NCBI RefSeq assembly: GCF_000422905.1
Contig: NZ_KE383948.1
Span: forward strand, 107,832 to 171,831
Origin: Paenibacillus alginolyticus DSM 5050 = NBRC 15375
GTDB taxonomy: Bacteria; Bacillota; Bacilli; Paenibacillales; NBRC-103111
Direction of reading: 5' to 3'
Length of the DNA: 64,000 bases
In this document: piece by piece, positions 39,532 to 51,400 of the stretch
Position numbering within the stretch: position 1 is the stretch's first letter
Layout: the number at the start of each line of letters is the position of its first letter
The notes under the pieces: model-generated
What the model was told of the DNA's origin: nothing
The model's database searches: none
The model's input: only the letters and a program-made list of their open reading frames with translations
Program-made: the position numbers and the translations under genes

Positions 39532-40976
39532 ATGAATCGACAATCTATTTCAAACTATGTTGGAACAATTGAAAATAAAGCGAGGGATTTCCCATTGATA
39601 CTTTAGGAAAAATAATAGGTCAGAGCAGTGCGAGTGCTGGAGTTAAGATTGGCATCGTCGGACCCAAAGATATGGTGTCCAGGATCGTCAAAGTCATCAA
39701 AAATTTCCCCACGTTTGAACCCGTTGTCAGATATTCAAAGAATGAATTGGAAACTCCAAATTTATCAGATGAAATAAAGAATGAAGTAGAAGTTTTGTTA
39801 TTATGCGGGCCTGTCCCTTACCGAAAAGTTCTGGAAAAAGTGAAATCGGTCGTACCTGTTCATTACGTCCGATATAACGAAACCGGATTATATAAAGCTT
39901 TTTACAACATCCAAAAAAAGCTTGCAAAGGTAAATGGTATGTTGAACGTTGGTCATGCAATAAGTGTAGATACAGTAACTTCGATCATGGTAAAGCGATT
40001 TCTGGAGGAAATCGATGAACAAGATTTGAAAATCATTTGCTATGATGGGGCCAGCAACCCGACTAGAGAACAACTGCTGGAGTTCCATAAAGATTGTTTT
40101 AACAAGGGTTTGACCTCGGGAGTGCTCACTGGCATCCATTCAATTTCAGCGGAAATAAATGATTTAGGAATCCCGAATGAATGGATAGTCCCAACCACGC
40201 AGGACATCGTTGTAGCTCTGGAGAGAGCGCTTCTATCGACGGATGCTAGGAAGAGTAAGGAATCCCAGATCGTTGTGGGCTTGATTAATGTGGATGGTTT
40301 TGGCAAAATCGTTGATCGCCATAACTCGGAGCATGAAATTCAAAAGCTGAAGCTCAATATTCACCGAATTTTGCTGGATTATGTGGATTCTTTACGAGGT
40401 CATCTTACGCACCTGGGAGGCGATGAATATTTGTTTTTTACAACCAGGGGGATATTTGAACAAGAAACGGCGGGATACAAAAGAGTTCCTCTGGCATCTG
40501 AAATCTATAGATCCTATCAGCTAACGTTAAGTATCGGTGTTGGATTCGGCAGAACAGCCAATGAAGCGGGTTCTAATGCGAGATCGGCCCTGCGGAAATC
40601 AAAGGAAGCAAGCGGCAACTCATGCTTTATTGTTCGAGAGGACAGAGGCATACTCGGACCATTGGAGATGGTGGATGCCCAGGTGAAAGATTTGGAATTG
40701 GTTAATCCTGATTTTATTAAAAAAGCAGAGAACGCTAATATGACCTCTTCCTACTTAAGCAGGTTACTTGTGACCTATGCCCGTACCGGCAAGAAAGATT
40801 ATAACGTTCAAGAATTAGCTTTGCTGCTCAACATTACGGTTAGAAGCACCCATCGATTGCTGCTCGAATGGTCGGATACCGGTTTAGTCCGGACAAGCGG
40901 TATGGAGAAAATGCCAAAAGGCCGTCCACGGCAAATTTTCGAGTTTGCGTTCCTGGATGAAAGTATGAAGAGCTAG
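39532..40976 (+). CDS. Unusual regulator: PrpR_N-like, GGDEF/GCH-III-like and HTH domains; apparent 5' frameshift
   Basis: The frame from ATG 39532 (AGGGG upstream) gives MNRQSISNYVGTIENKARDF and ends at TAG after PLIL. One extra C in the CCC run would join it to IDTLGKIIGQSSASAGVKIGIVGPKDMV and the long frame to 40976 (first internal ATG 39672). The N-terminal part resembles a PrpR_N/receptor fold (VKIGIVGPK...VVPVHYVRYNETGLYKAFYNIQKK). The centre resembles GGDEF or archaeal GTP-cyclohydrolase-III folds (VVGLINVDGFGKIVDRHNSE...HLTHLGGDEYLFF). The end is a winged helix (YNVQELALLLNITVRSTHRLLLEWSDTGLV...KGRPRQIFEF). It lies between two promoters with the same operator. Confidence 0.75.
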
Positions 40977-41027
40977 GGTGTGAAGGAAGGGATTCGTCCT
41001 ATCCCTCTGCGTATATATAGACATTTT

Positions 41028-41063
41028 AAAGACTTGTCTTTTAATGTGTCGGCTCATTAAAAT
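41028..41063 (+). promoter_or_regulatory. Promoter with AAAGAC-TT-GTCTTT operator, oxidoreductase operon
   Basis: AAAGACTTGTCTTT (41028-41041) overlaps the -35 TTGTCT (41034-41039); TAAAAT (41058-41063) follows after 18 bp. Identical operator and closely similar flanks to the GH2 promoter at 36225. Confidence 0.75.
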
Positions 41064-41098
41064 AGGGATGTAGACTTGAAAATCGAGAGGAGAACGAC

Positions 41099-42115
41099 AT
41101 GAAAACAATCCACGACTTAGAAACAAAGCTAGCTCAGCCTTCGTCCGCTTTAATCAATGATATTGCTGCACTCGATGGGGATATTCTATTACTTGGTATT
41201 GGCGGTAAGATGGGACCTAGTTTGGCTAGGTTAGCTATGAACGCTATCAAAGAAGCCGGTGTAAATAAAAAAGTGATTGGTGCTTCGCGGTTCTCTTCCG
41301 AAGGATTAAAACAGGAACTGGAAGCAGACGGAGTTGAAACGATTTCCGTTGATTTATTGAATGATCAACAGCTTCAGCAGCTGCCTGATGTGAAGAATGT
41401 CATTTATATGGCGGGAAATAAATTTGGCACGATGGGGAATGAACATTTTACATGGGCAATGAATGCTTACCTCCCTGGACGTGTTGCGGAAAAGTATAAA
41501 GACTCTCGTATTGTCGCTTTTTCTACTGGAAATGTGTACCCATTCACACCAGTTGCTCATGGAGGAGCTACAGAAAATACGGCGACAGGCCCGATCGGAG
41601 AATATGGCCAATCTTGTTTAGGACGTGAGCGGATTTTTGAGCATTTCTCTCGTAAGTATGAGACGCCATTGACCATTTTCAGACTTAATTATGCGGTGGA
41701 TTTGCGCTATGGCGTGCTTTTGGAAATAGCTAAATCGGTTAAAGCAGGGAAACCAATCAACATCACCATGGGAAATGTGAACTGTATTTGGCAGGGGGAT
41801 GCGAATGAAATGGCTATTCGTTCCTTGAATATAGCTAGTTCCCCACCTACATTCTTGAATGTATCCGGTCCTGAAACGTTATCGATGCGTTGGGCGGCAA
41901 CGATGTTTGGCCAAAGATTTGGTGTGGAACCTATCTTTGTTGGAGAAGAATCAACAACCGCTTTATTGAGCAACTCCGCCAAAGCCCATCAACTGTTCGG
42001 TTATCCTCAGGTTTCCCTGCAGCAAATGATTGACTGGACCGCGGAGTGGTGTTTGGCTGATGGTCACACTTGGAATAAACCAACCCATTTCCAAGAGAGG
42101 GAGGGGAAATATTAA
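41099..42115 (+). CDS. NAD-dependent epimerase/dehydratase-like extended SDR
   Basis: This 338-residue Rossmann-fold protein has the nucleotide-binding motif ILLLGIGGKMGPSLARLA near residue 30. VIYMAGNKFG and FSTGNVYPF match the extended-SDR strand 4 and catalytic Ser/Thr region. The usual YxxxK pair is YGQSC here, so the catalytic lysine is replaced by cysteine and the enzyme may be altered in activity. GAGAGGAG precedes the ATG. It is the first gene of a four-gene operon and ends 2 bp before the next start. Substrate unknown, probably a sugar or sugar acid. Confidence 0.85.
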   Translation: MKTIHDLETKLAQPSSALINDIAALDGDILLLGIGGKMGPSLARLAMNAIKEAGVNKKVIGASRFSSEGLKQELEADGVETISVDLLNDQQLQQLPDVKNVIYMAGNKFGTMGNEHFTWAMNAYLPGRVAEKYKDSRIVAFSTGNVYPFTPVAHGGATENTATGPIGEYGQSCLGRERIFEHFSRKYETPLTIFRLNYAVDLRYGVLLEIAKSVKAGKPINITMGNVNCIWQGDANEMAIRSLNIASSPPTFLNVSGPETLSMRWAATMFGQRFGVEPIFVGEESTTALLSNSAKAHQLFGYPQVSLQQMIDWTAEWCLADGHTWNKPTHFQEREGKY

Positions 42116-42117
42116 AG

Positions 42118-43188
42118 ATGAGCATATTTAAACCACTTAGTGCGGAAAAAAATAAAGCGCTGCATGAGGGATTGGTCATTCCCGCGCATCCGCTTGCTTT
42201 GAACGCTGCAAGAGAGCTGGATGAACGCAGACAAAGAGCTTTAACACGTTATTATATGGCTTCAGGTACGGGCGGCATCGCAGTTGCTGTGCATACGACA
42301 CAGTTTGAGATCAGGGACAAGGAGCATAATCTTTTCGAAAAGGTGCTGAGATTAGCATCCGAGGAAGTGAAGAATGCCAAGTTAAACAGACCTTTCCTTC
42401 AAGTAGCCGGCATATGCGGCCCAACCGAGCAAGCCGTTTACGAAGCGGAAACAGCAGCGGGTCTCGGGTATGACCTCGGTTTAGTCAGCATGGGAGGACT
42501 TCAAAGCTTCACAGAGAAGGACTTGCTGAAGCGAATTGCCACAATCGCGGAGATCATTCCGGTATTCGGCTTTTATCTGCAGCCTTCTGTCGGTGGAAGA
42601 GTATTAAGCTACGATTTCTGGAAAGAGTTTGCGAACATCTCTGGTGTGGCTGGTATCAAAATGGCACCGTTTAATCGTTATCAAACGATTGATGTCGTGA
42701 GAGCCGTATGCAATTCCGAGCGGAGAGATGAAATCGCTTTGTATACAGGCAATGACGATAATATTGTGAATGATCTGCTGACCACTTACCATTTTGCCGT
42801 TAACGGAAACAAGGTTGAGAAAAAAATAGTAGGCGGTTTGTTGGGTCATTGGTCTGTTTGGACGCAAAAGGCTGTTGAACTCTTGGATGCCATCAAACTT
42901 GTACGAAACGATGAAAGTCTAAGCTCCCACTGGTTGACTCGCAATATTGAAGTGACGGACACCAATGCGGCATTTTTCGATACTGCGAATGGGTTTGCAG
43001 GCTGTATAGCCGGGATTCATGAGGTGCTTAGGAGACAAGGTCTTCTGGAAGGGCGTTGGTGTCTTAACCCCGAAGAAGAGCTGTCTAACGGACAAATGGA
43101 GGAAATTGATCGTGTCTATCGGGATTATCCGAATTTAAACGATGATGAATTTGTTAAAAAGCACTTATCCGAATGGTTAGCAGAATGA
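42118..43188 (+). CDS. Dihydrodipicolinate synthase-family aldolase/lyase
   Basis: This 356-residue DapA-superfamily TIM barrel has FGFYLQPSVGGRVLSYDFWKEF followed by GVAGIKMAPFNRYQTID, where the Lys of GIKM is the Schiff-base residue. ALYTGNDDNIVNDLL is the late-barrel motif. It is longer than DapA (~290 residues), as in the family associated with Gfo/Idh and epimerase genes in sugar-acid operons. It probably catalyses aldol cleavage of a 2-keto acid, an inference from family. Confidence 0.88.
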   Translation: MSIFKPLSAEKNKALHEGLVIPAHPLALNAARELDERRQRALTRYYMASGTGGIAVAVHTTQFEIRDKEHNLFEKVLRLASEEVKNAKLNRPFLQVAGICGPTEQAVYEAETAAGLGYDLGLVSMGGLQSFTEKDLLKRIATIAEIIPVFGFYLQPSVGGRVLSYDFWKEFANISGVAGIKMAPFNRYQTIDVVRAVCNSERRDEIALYTGNDDNIVNDLLTTYHFAVNGNKVEKKIVGGLLGHWSVWTQKAVELLDAIKLVRNDESLSSHWLTRNIEVTDTNAAFFDTANGFAGCIAGIHEVLRRQGLLEGRWCLNPEEELSNGQMEEIDRVYRDYPNLNDDEFVKKHLSEWLAE

Positions 43189-43210
43189 ATGTCGAACGGA
43201 GGTTTTACAG

Positions 43211-44122
43211 ATGATGTCTGATAAACCGATTCGAATTGGGATGATAGGACTCGATTCATCGCATGCTCCCACATATACGCAATTGTTAAACGATAAGAAT
43301 CATGCTTATTATGTGCCCGGCGGGGAAGTGACAGTTGCTTTTCCAGGTGGTTCAGACGACTTTGAGATGAGTTATTCACGAGTTGAAGGGTTTACAGAGC
43401 AAGTTCGCGACAAATATGGTGTGAAAATCGTTGATTCGCCGGAGGAAGTGGCTGAGGCTTGCGATGCCATTCTGATGGTGTCGGTGGATGCTCGGGTTCA
43501 TCTCGAGCAGTTTCGCCGCATTGCGGCTTATCGCAAACCGATCTTCATCGATAAGCCAATGGCCCTTTCTTCTTCCGATGCGAAGGCAATCGTGGAACTA
43601 GCACAGCTTCATCGTATACCGATGATGAGCTGTTCTTCGCTTCGTTATGCCGAAGCATTAACGGAGGCGCTGCTGACATCTGAAAGCGGCGGCATTATCG
43701 GCATGGACTGTTATGGTCCGCTAGCTTTGCAACCTACACAGCCGGGGTTATACTGGTATGGCGTGCATACGGCGGAGATGCTTTTTAAAACGCTGGGTAA
43801 AGGTTGCGTGAAGGTTTCGGCCGTTACCAATGAGGAGCATGATCTCATTACCGGCGTCTGGGAAAATGGTATCATCGGTACGATTCGCGGTAATCGCCAA
43901 GGCAATTCCGAATTTGGGGCACTGCTGCATAGGGAAACCAAAACGCAATTTATCGATGTGTATCGACATCCGAAACCGTATTATGCCAGCTTAGTGGAGA
44001 AAATAATGAGCATGTTTGCAACAGGAACACCTGATATCGATATGGAAGAGACGCTGCAGATCATGCGATTCTTGGAAGCGGCTAACGAAAGTCGTGAATC
44101 CGGTTTAGAGGTATATTTGTAG
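43211..44122 (+). CDS. Gfo/Idh/MocA-family oxidoreductase
   Basis: This 303-residue NAD(P)-dependent oxidoreductase has an N-terminal Rossmann fold (IRIGMIGLDSSHAPTYTQLL) and the conserved K-P-dipeptide motif as FIDKPMALSS. The usual GxGxxG is modified to GLDSSH, a variant found in related proteins of this group. GGAGG precedes an ATGATG start. Adjacent to another Gfo/Idh enzyme, which suggests sequential oxidation/reduction of a sugar. Confidence 0.88.
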   Translation: MMSDKPIRIGMIGLDSSHAPTYTQLLNDKNHAYYVPGGEVTVAFPGGSDDFEMSYSRVEGFTEQVRDKYGVKIVDSPEEVAEACDAILMVSVDARVHLEQFRRIAAYRKPIFIDKPMALSSSDAKAIVELAQLHRIPMMSCSSLRYAEALTEALLTSESGGIIGMDCYGPLALQPTQPGLYWYGVHTAEMLFKTLGKGCVKVSAVTNEEHDLITGVWENGIIGTIRGNRQGNSEFGALLHRETKTQFIDVYRHPKPYYASLVEKIMSMFATGTPDIDMEETLQIMRFLEAANESRESGLEVYL

Positions 44123-44145
44123 AATCGGGAAAGGATGAAACGGCC

Positions 44146-45147
44146 ATGCAAAACGCAGAATTAAGGGTAGCGGTGCTTGGTGCGGGTATTATTGCCAAAG
44201 AGCATTTTGATGCTATCCGAGCAACGACAGGATTTGCAGCTTGCGCGGTTGTAGATATCAATCTCGATAAAGCGAATGAAATCGCCCAGCTCTATGAAAT
44301 AATGGCCTATAACGATTACCGGGAAATGATCAAACAGGAAAAACCGGACGTGGTAGTGATCGCATTGCCTCACTATTTGCATAAAGAGACAGCCGTGTTC
44401 GCAGCGGAACATGGCTGTCATTTGATGCTGGAGAAGCCTATGGCTTTGTCCGTAGCGGAATGCGATGAGATTATTGAGGCTGGACGTAAAGCGGATATTC
44501 GCATCTTGGTAGGACATACGCAGCACTATATTGCTGAAAATATACAGGCCAAAAGGATCATCCAAAGTGAAGAACTTGGTCAGCTCGTCATGATTCATGA
44601 TGTCAGACATACGAATTACTTTCAAGACTCGCGACCACAGTGGTTTCTCGAAAAAGAGAAATCAGGCGGTGGCATTCTGGCTAATTTGGGTACGCACTCA
44701 ATCGATAAAATTCAATGGCTAACAGATTGTACAGTCCGTAAATTAAAATCATCTGTGAGTTATCATGGAAGCAGAGGCAATGTAGAAGGCAGCGGTATGA
44801 TTTATCTGGAACTTACGTCAGGCATTCCTGCGACGATTGTTCAATCGGGTTACTTAGGGGCATCACGCAATGAAACGGAGATTATTTTTACGGGTGGTAT
44901 GCTGAAACTAGTAACCGGTGAAAGCTTATGGATGAGTCGTGGCGGTCAGTATGAGAAGCTGGAAACATTAAACACGGCTGCTCCATTCGAATTGCAGTAT
45001 TCCGACTTGCTCACAGCCATACGAGACCATTCGGAAACTAGCTGTTCTCCAGCATATGCGCGAGGCGTCATAGCTGCACTGGAGGCTGTATACCGTTCTG
45101 CAGAAACAGGTTTGGAACAGCTTGTTTATCAGGAAATTGGAGAATGA
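44146..45147 (+). CDS. Gfo/Idh/MocA-family oxidoreductase
   Basis: This 333-residue enzyme has the Rossmann motif VAVLGAGIIAKEHFDAI, the catalytic EKP (LMLEKPMALSVAECDEI) and the C-terminal substrate domain with GGGILANLGTHSIDKIQWL, the G-x-x-x-D-x-G-x-H-like motif; H is conserved. It is the last gene of the operon, 23 bp after the previous one, followed by a terminator. Confidence 0.92.
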   Translation: MQNAELRVAVLGAGIIAKEHFDAIRATTGFAACAVVDINLDKANEIAQLYEIMAYNDYREMIKQEKPDVVVIALPHYLHKETAVFAAEHGCHLMLEKPMALSVAECDEIIEAGRKADIRILVGHTQHYIAENIQAKRIIQSEELGQLVMIHDVRHTNYFQDSRPQWFLEKEKSGGGILANLGTHSIDKIQWLTDCTVRKLKSSVSYHGSRGNVEGSGMIYLELTSGIPATIVQSGYLGASRNETEIIFTGGMLKLVTGESLWMSRGGQYEKLETLNTAAPFELQYSDLLTAIRDHSETSCSPAYARGVIAALEAVYRSAETGLEQLVYQEIGE

Positions 45148-45160
45148 AAAATGGATAATG

Positions 45161-45198
45161 AGAGGGCAGGTCGAATGAACAATTGACCTGCCCTTTTG
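45161..45198 (+). terminator. Terminator of the oxidoreductase operon
   Basis: GGGCAGGTC and GACCTGCCC pair perfectly around a 12-nt loop, followed by TTTT. Confidence 0.85.
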
Positions 45199-45224
45199 GC
45201 GGTTAACTAACATCAAAACTTGAA

Positions 45225-45284
45225 AAAAAGGGTTGTTTTCAAGGTCTTCTCAGATCTGGGAAATAACCCCTTTTGTTTTCTGGA
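45225..45284. terminator. Second hairpin before the giant secreted-protein gene
   Basis: AAAAAGGGTTGTTTTC and GGAAATAACCCCTTTT pair imperfectly around an inner AGATCT-type stem, with T-rich flanks on both strands. It may act as a back-up terminator in either direction. Confidence 0.55.
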
Positions 45285-45418
45285 ATTTGTAGACACTTTG
45301 TTGAATTGCAGGTATATCTTCAAGGCTACTCTGGACTTTATAATTTAGGATGGCACGGAATGAAAACGCTTTATTTATGGGTAGCTGACCAAATTTGATT
45401 GGAAAGGAAGGATTATTA

Positions 45419-48400
45419 ATGAGTCGAATTAGAGGTTCGCAGTTTCTATCTGTTTTCCTATCTTTTTTAATGGCATTTTCGGTATTTACGGTATTTCCTG
45501 GAAAAGCAAAAGCGGACACGCTGCCGATTCTTCCTAACAGTGGATTCGAGCAGGTTTCCGGTGGAAAGCCACTTAACTGGTCCGTTATGAGCGGGACGGT
45601 GACATCTTCCACGTACACAGTGCACAGCGCCGTTTACAGCGTGCAGTTAGCGGATAATAGCAGTACGGCATCCGTTGGTCTGCGCAGTCAGAAGATCTCG
45701 GTTACGCCTGGCAAAGATTATGAGGCTTCCGTGTATTCTTATAATGTACAGGGCAGCTCTTCCCTTTATTTGGAGTTCTGGGATGCGAGTAACACGCTCA
45801 TCCTTTTCCCAACTGCCACGAATAATACTTTGAATCAGTGGAAGCAGCTAGGTATCAGTCAAACTGCGCCGACAGGAGCTGTTTACGCAAGCCTGAGAGT
45901 CTATTCAGGGCTAGGGAACATCGGAACCTCCTATTTTGACGATGCAGATTTCCAGGAGTTGGTGAAGGATCCGAACACGCCACTCAGGAACGGTGGAATG
46001 GAGAGTACGATTGATGGAATGCCTCGTTATTGGGATTCTATCTTCGGCGGTAATATTACATCCTCCCTGGAGCGGAAGCGTTCGGGAGATCGCAGCGTAA
46101 AAATAGTGGATACGAGCGCATCCGCTGGCATCGGAGTCCGAAGTCAGAAAATGCCAGTTTCGGTAGGAGTGAAATATGAAGCGGAAGTATTTGCCTATGA
46201 CGAATCCGGCGCCTCTACTATTTTTCTGGAGTTTTGGGATGCCAATAACACAAATTTAACGAACGTGATTGCGGGGAGCACTTCCCAGAATGAATGGAAG
46301 CCGATTCGCGCAGTCGGTGCTGCGCCTGTTGGAGCAGCTTACGCCACGATAAGATTGTATCTGGGGGCCACTAACATCGGTACGACTTATTTTGACGATG
46401 CCAAATTCGGTGAAGCGTCTCCAGATCCAAGTCCCAATTTGAATAACGGCCGATTCGAGCTGTTGGATAATGGCAAGCCAAGTCAATGGCGTGGGGTTGA
46501 CGGCGTAGCAGAGGTATCTGGCGAGATGGCCTATGACGGAGTCCGCAGCATCAAAATAACCAATGCCGTAGATCAATCGGCAGGACTGCGCAGTCATCTC
46601 ATTCCCGTTTCACACGGCGTTGAATATACGGCAAATGTGTTTGCTTTCACGAACTCCGGGACCGCTGAGCTGAAGATCGAATTATGGGATGCGGACAAAG
46701 TCTTTCTTTCATCTGTGTCCCAGACAGGTTCGTCCAGCAACGCTTGGACGCCTGTTACTCTTAAGAGCGTTTTTCCGGACCAGACCGCCTATATCAGTCT
46801 GCGATTAGGCACCTCATCGTCAGCTGGAGGAACTGTATATTTCGATAACGCGACATTCATTAGATCAGGTGAATTGATGAATAGCAAAACGAGGACAACG
46901 CTGTACAGCCAGAATAAGGTCACTGCCGCCCGGCAAAATATACAGCAGCTGCAATGGGCAAAGAATTTGAAGGACGCGTCGGTTACAAACGCGGATAAAT
47001 ATCTGGCAAAAGGATTGGACTTTTTGTGGAACGCGGTTCCCAGTCAAATGCTTCCTCGCAGTTATGCCGTTAATCAATCATTAGGAAGTCCGATTACCGG
47101 CAAGGAGATCGATAAATACGGGAATTATCCTTATCGCATCGATCCATTGAACGATCCATGGAAAATTGTGGATCCCTCAAGCGGGTACAAGTTTCCGACG
47201 AACGACTTTGGAGCCTATTACCGCAGTGGTTTGGATGAGCATGGCATATTCCAGCCTGCACTCGCGGATCGAAGTCTGCTCGTGAACACGCTCTATCCAG
47301 AAAAGGGACCCACCTGGGGAGTCGATGATGGCTATGGCTGGGTAGATGAGCAAGGAAAACGGTATACATTCATCGCCTACTATGTCCATTGGTCATGGTA
47401 TGGGGGAGATTCTCTGATTCAGAGTTCAATGAATGCATTCCGCGATGCTTATTTATATACGGGGGACATTAAGTATGGCCGTGCCGGTTCGATTTTACTA
47501 GATCGAGTGGCGGATGTTTATCCGGATATGGATATCAGCAAGTTTGATAGAACGGTGTTTCTAAATTCATCGGGCAAATCTGTTGGCAATGGCAAAGTAT
47601 TAGGCGGCATTTGGGAAACTGAATTAGTGAAGTCGTTTATTAGTGCCTACGATGCTTTATTCCCGGCACTCGACGACCCGGAAACCGTTCAGTTTCTAAG
47701 TGCGAAGTCGACGCAATTTCGATTTGCCAATCCGAAAAATTCGGGAATAAACATTCGTCGGAATATCGAAGACGGTATGATTAAGCAAGTATTCCCGGCA
47801 GTGAAAAAGACGCAAATACTCGGCAATGACGGTATGCATCAAAGTGCTCTGGCGATGGCTGCTGTTGTCTACGATACGATGCCTGAAACGAAAGAGTGGC
47901 TGGACTTCATTTTCCAGACTGGAGGAGTCCTTGCCAATCCGACTCGCTTGACAGGTGGAAATATTCTGAATTCACTTGTTTCGGACGTCGACCGAGATGG
48001 GAACGGGAATGAAAGCTCACCTGGTTATAATGCTTTGTGGCTGGTGAATCACCGGTTGACGGCCGATATTTTGGAGGGCTATGATTTATACCCTCAGGCC
48101 GATCTTTATAACAACGTGAAGTTTAGAAAAATGTTTTCCGCTATGAGTACGCTCATTTTGAGCGAAAAATTTACTGCAAACATCGGGGATACGGGCCGAA
48201 CCGGAAATCCATTTATCATTGAGCGAATGACGGATTCCGTCAAAGCGTTTGATAAATTCGGCGATCCGATTTATGCGCAGCTGGCCTATTTTCTGAATAA
48301 CAATACGACCGACGGGATTCATAAGGACGTATTTTCCTCCAGACCTAATGCGATCGCGGGTCAAATTCAAGAGGTTATTAATGTCAATGGTCCGCTGAAT

Positions 48401-51400
48401 ATGGAAAGTGTTAATGCGAGCGGATATGGATTTACGGCGCTGCGGGATGGTGATAACCCGAAAGTCAATTATGGAACGAGGATTGGCTTTAGCGGCATGA
48501 ACATATCCGCACAAAGTGTACCGACGAAGTTTGTTGATGCTTCCGGTTCTATCCAACTAGCGGCAACCCAGAATGGGGAGTCGGTAACATTTGAATTTAA
48601 TGTTCCAACAACGGATGAGTATGAGTTGGATTTACTCCCCGTAAAAGCGCAGTCTAATGGCATTTATCGTATTTCCATCGATGGGCAACCTGTTAAAGAG
48701 TTGGATTTTTACGGGACGGATACGAATGCATATGAGATCATCAACCAGATGAATCTTACGCAAGGACTGCATACCATTTCCTTCGAGGGTATCGGGAAGC
48801 ATCCGTCATCCAGCGGCTATAATCTGGACGTCCGCGTATTGAATTTGCTGAATGCGCAGGCGCGCTCCCAGCGGGATGCCCAGCTGAACGCGATTAACAC
48901 GCTTCGGGATGAATGGATGTTCTATGGCCGCAACGTAAGCCACGGTCATGGGGACACGTTAAATGTTGGATTTCACGCATTTGGTCTCGATTTGTCGCCA
49001 GATTTGGGCTACCCCGAATTCGCGGACAGCGTCGATATGCATCGAGCGCAGTGGGTCGTCAATACAATCAGCCATAACACGGTAGTCGTGGATAAACGAA
49101 AACAGAACACGAATTTGTGGGCTGCGGATGCAAAGCATTTTGATGATACAGATTTGGTGAAGCTCATTGAGGTGGAGGCGCCTAAGGTATATCCGCAGAC
49201 GACGCTGTATAAACGGACTACGGCCATGATCAAGGCAGATGACAAAAACTCTTATACCGTGGATCTGTTTCGGGTTAAGGGAGGCAATGATCATTACTTT
49301 AGCTTCCATGGAGCAGAAGGAGCGGTCGCGACGGAAGGGTTGAACCTGGTACCGCAGGCAACAGGGACTTATGCGGGAGCTGACGTGCCTTTCGGGGAAA
49401 GAGTCGATGATGTCGCAGGGGCCGGCTATATGGGCAGCGGATTTCATTATTTGAAAAATGTGGAACGCGATACATCTCCGATGAACAAATTCAGTGTCGA
49501 CTGGAATGTGAAAGATACTTGGAATATGTACGGTCAAGGCAGCGGAGCAGCAACTGACGTTCACCTTAGATTGACGATGTTAGGCAATGTGGATGACGTA
49601 GCCCTGGCCGACGGCGTGCCGCCACGCAATAAAGTGGGCAATCCGAAGGATCTCCGGTATTTGATCGCTCATCGCAGCGGCACTAGCATCGATAGTCTAT
49701 TTACTTCGATCATTGAGCCTTATAAGGGAGAAAGTTTTATCAGCTCCATTACGCCATTGATCGTTAAGATGAACGGACAGACCGTGGATGACAGCGGGGT
49801 TCGAGCAGTAAGGGTAAAATTGAAAAATGGCAGAACCGATTATATCGTTAGCAGTTTGGATTCAAGCAAGTCTTACACGGTTGAACTGTCTGATACCGCA
49901 TACTCCTTGGAGTTTAAAGGATTCTTCGGCGTATATTCCGTGCAGGAGGATGGAAGTGCAAGCACTTATTTGCACGACGGCTCGTATATCGGAAAGAACA
50001 CGGAAGTCCGGCAGGATCGTGTTGGATCCATTACCGGAACAGTCGTTGACTTTAGGAAGGATTTGTCACCGCATAACGAGATTATTATCGAATCGTTCGG
50101 GCTTTTCGGCACCCCTGCCGATTTGATCGGAAAGAGCATCACCATTCAAAACGACGGTGTCCGTTATGCGTCTTACCGCATCAAAAATGTATCTGTCTTG
50201 GAAGGAACCCGCTTGAAGCTCGACATTGGGGACATTACACTTGTCCGGTCCTATAAGGATCCGAATGATTTCAGTAAAGGATTTATTTATGATATCGCAA
50301 GTGGCGCTTCATTTAGGATCCCGCTGAGTTATATTACAAGTCAAGCTGCGCAACCACCGGCAGATGCAACCCTTTCAGCAAATATTACAGAACCGACCAA
50401 CACGGATGTTACCGTTACGATTAGCTATCCGGCTGAAGCAGTAGTGAAAGAATATAGAGTAAGTGATAGCGGCACATGGATAGCGTACACAACGCCAGTA
50501 ATCGTTTCAGAAAATGGCATGATCTTTGCCAGAGGAACAGATGCGGCAGGCCATGCGTCGAATGTTACCAGCTACACGGTGAATAACATTGATAAAAAAG
50601 CTCCGAGTACAACAGCCAGTTTGAGCCCGGCACAGCCGGACGGACCAAATGGTGCTTATACGGGGCCGGTTACAGTTAGTTTAAATGCAGTGGATGTTGA
50701 TTCAAATGTGAAGAAAACAGAATACAGTTTGGATAATGGGACTACATTTCAGCCCTATACATCACCTGTTACGTTGGATAAGCAAGGTCAATACACCTTG
50801 ATTTATATGTCAACGGATCAAGCGGGGAATGTTGAGCCTGCGCATAATCTTAGTTTTTCGCTAGTCGCAACTGCAGTAAAGGTTCAGTTAAAAGACAGTA
50901 ATGGCAATCCGCTCAGCGGCGGAGTAGTGAAATACTACGACGGAGGATGGAAGGATTTTGGTGTGACAGATGCTAGCGGCAGGGCAAGTAAGTCCATACC
51001 AGATAAAAGCTACACCTTCAGCATTACGTATGAGGGAACCTATAAGGAGAAGGTGCAAAATACCGGTACTGATGCGGTTGTCGTATTTCAGACGGTAAAG
51101 GCCAAGGTGCAACTGAAGGACAGTCAAGGAAATCTAATGGACAGCGGCAGTGTGAAATACTATGCGGGAGGCTGGCTGACATTCGGCCAAACAACCGGCG
51201 GAGAGGTTAGCAAGGAGTTATTGCCGGGTTCTTATACCTTCGGCATGACGAACGAGGGTGCGTATAAGGAGAAAGTACAGAATATCGGGACTGATGCCGT
51301 TGTCATTTTTCAGACGGTCAAGGTCAAGGTACAATTGAAAGACAGCCAAGGAAATCTGATGGACAGCGGTAGCGTGAAATACTATGCAGGAGGCTGGCTG

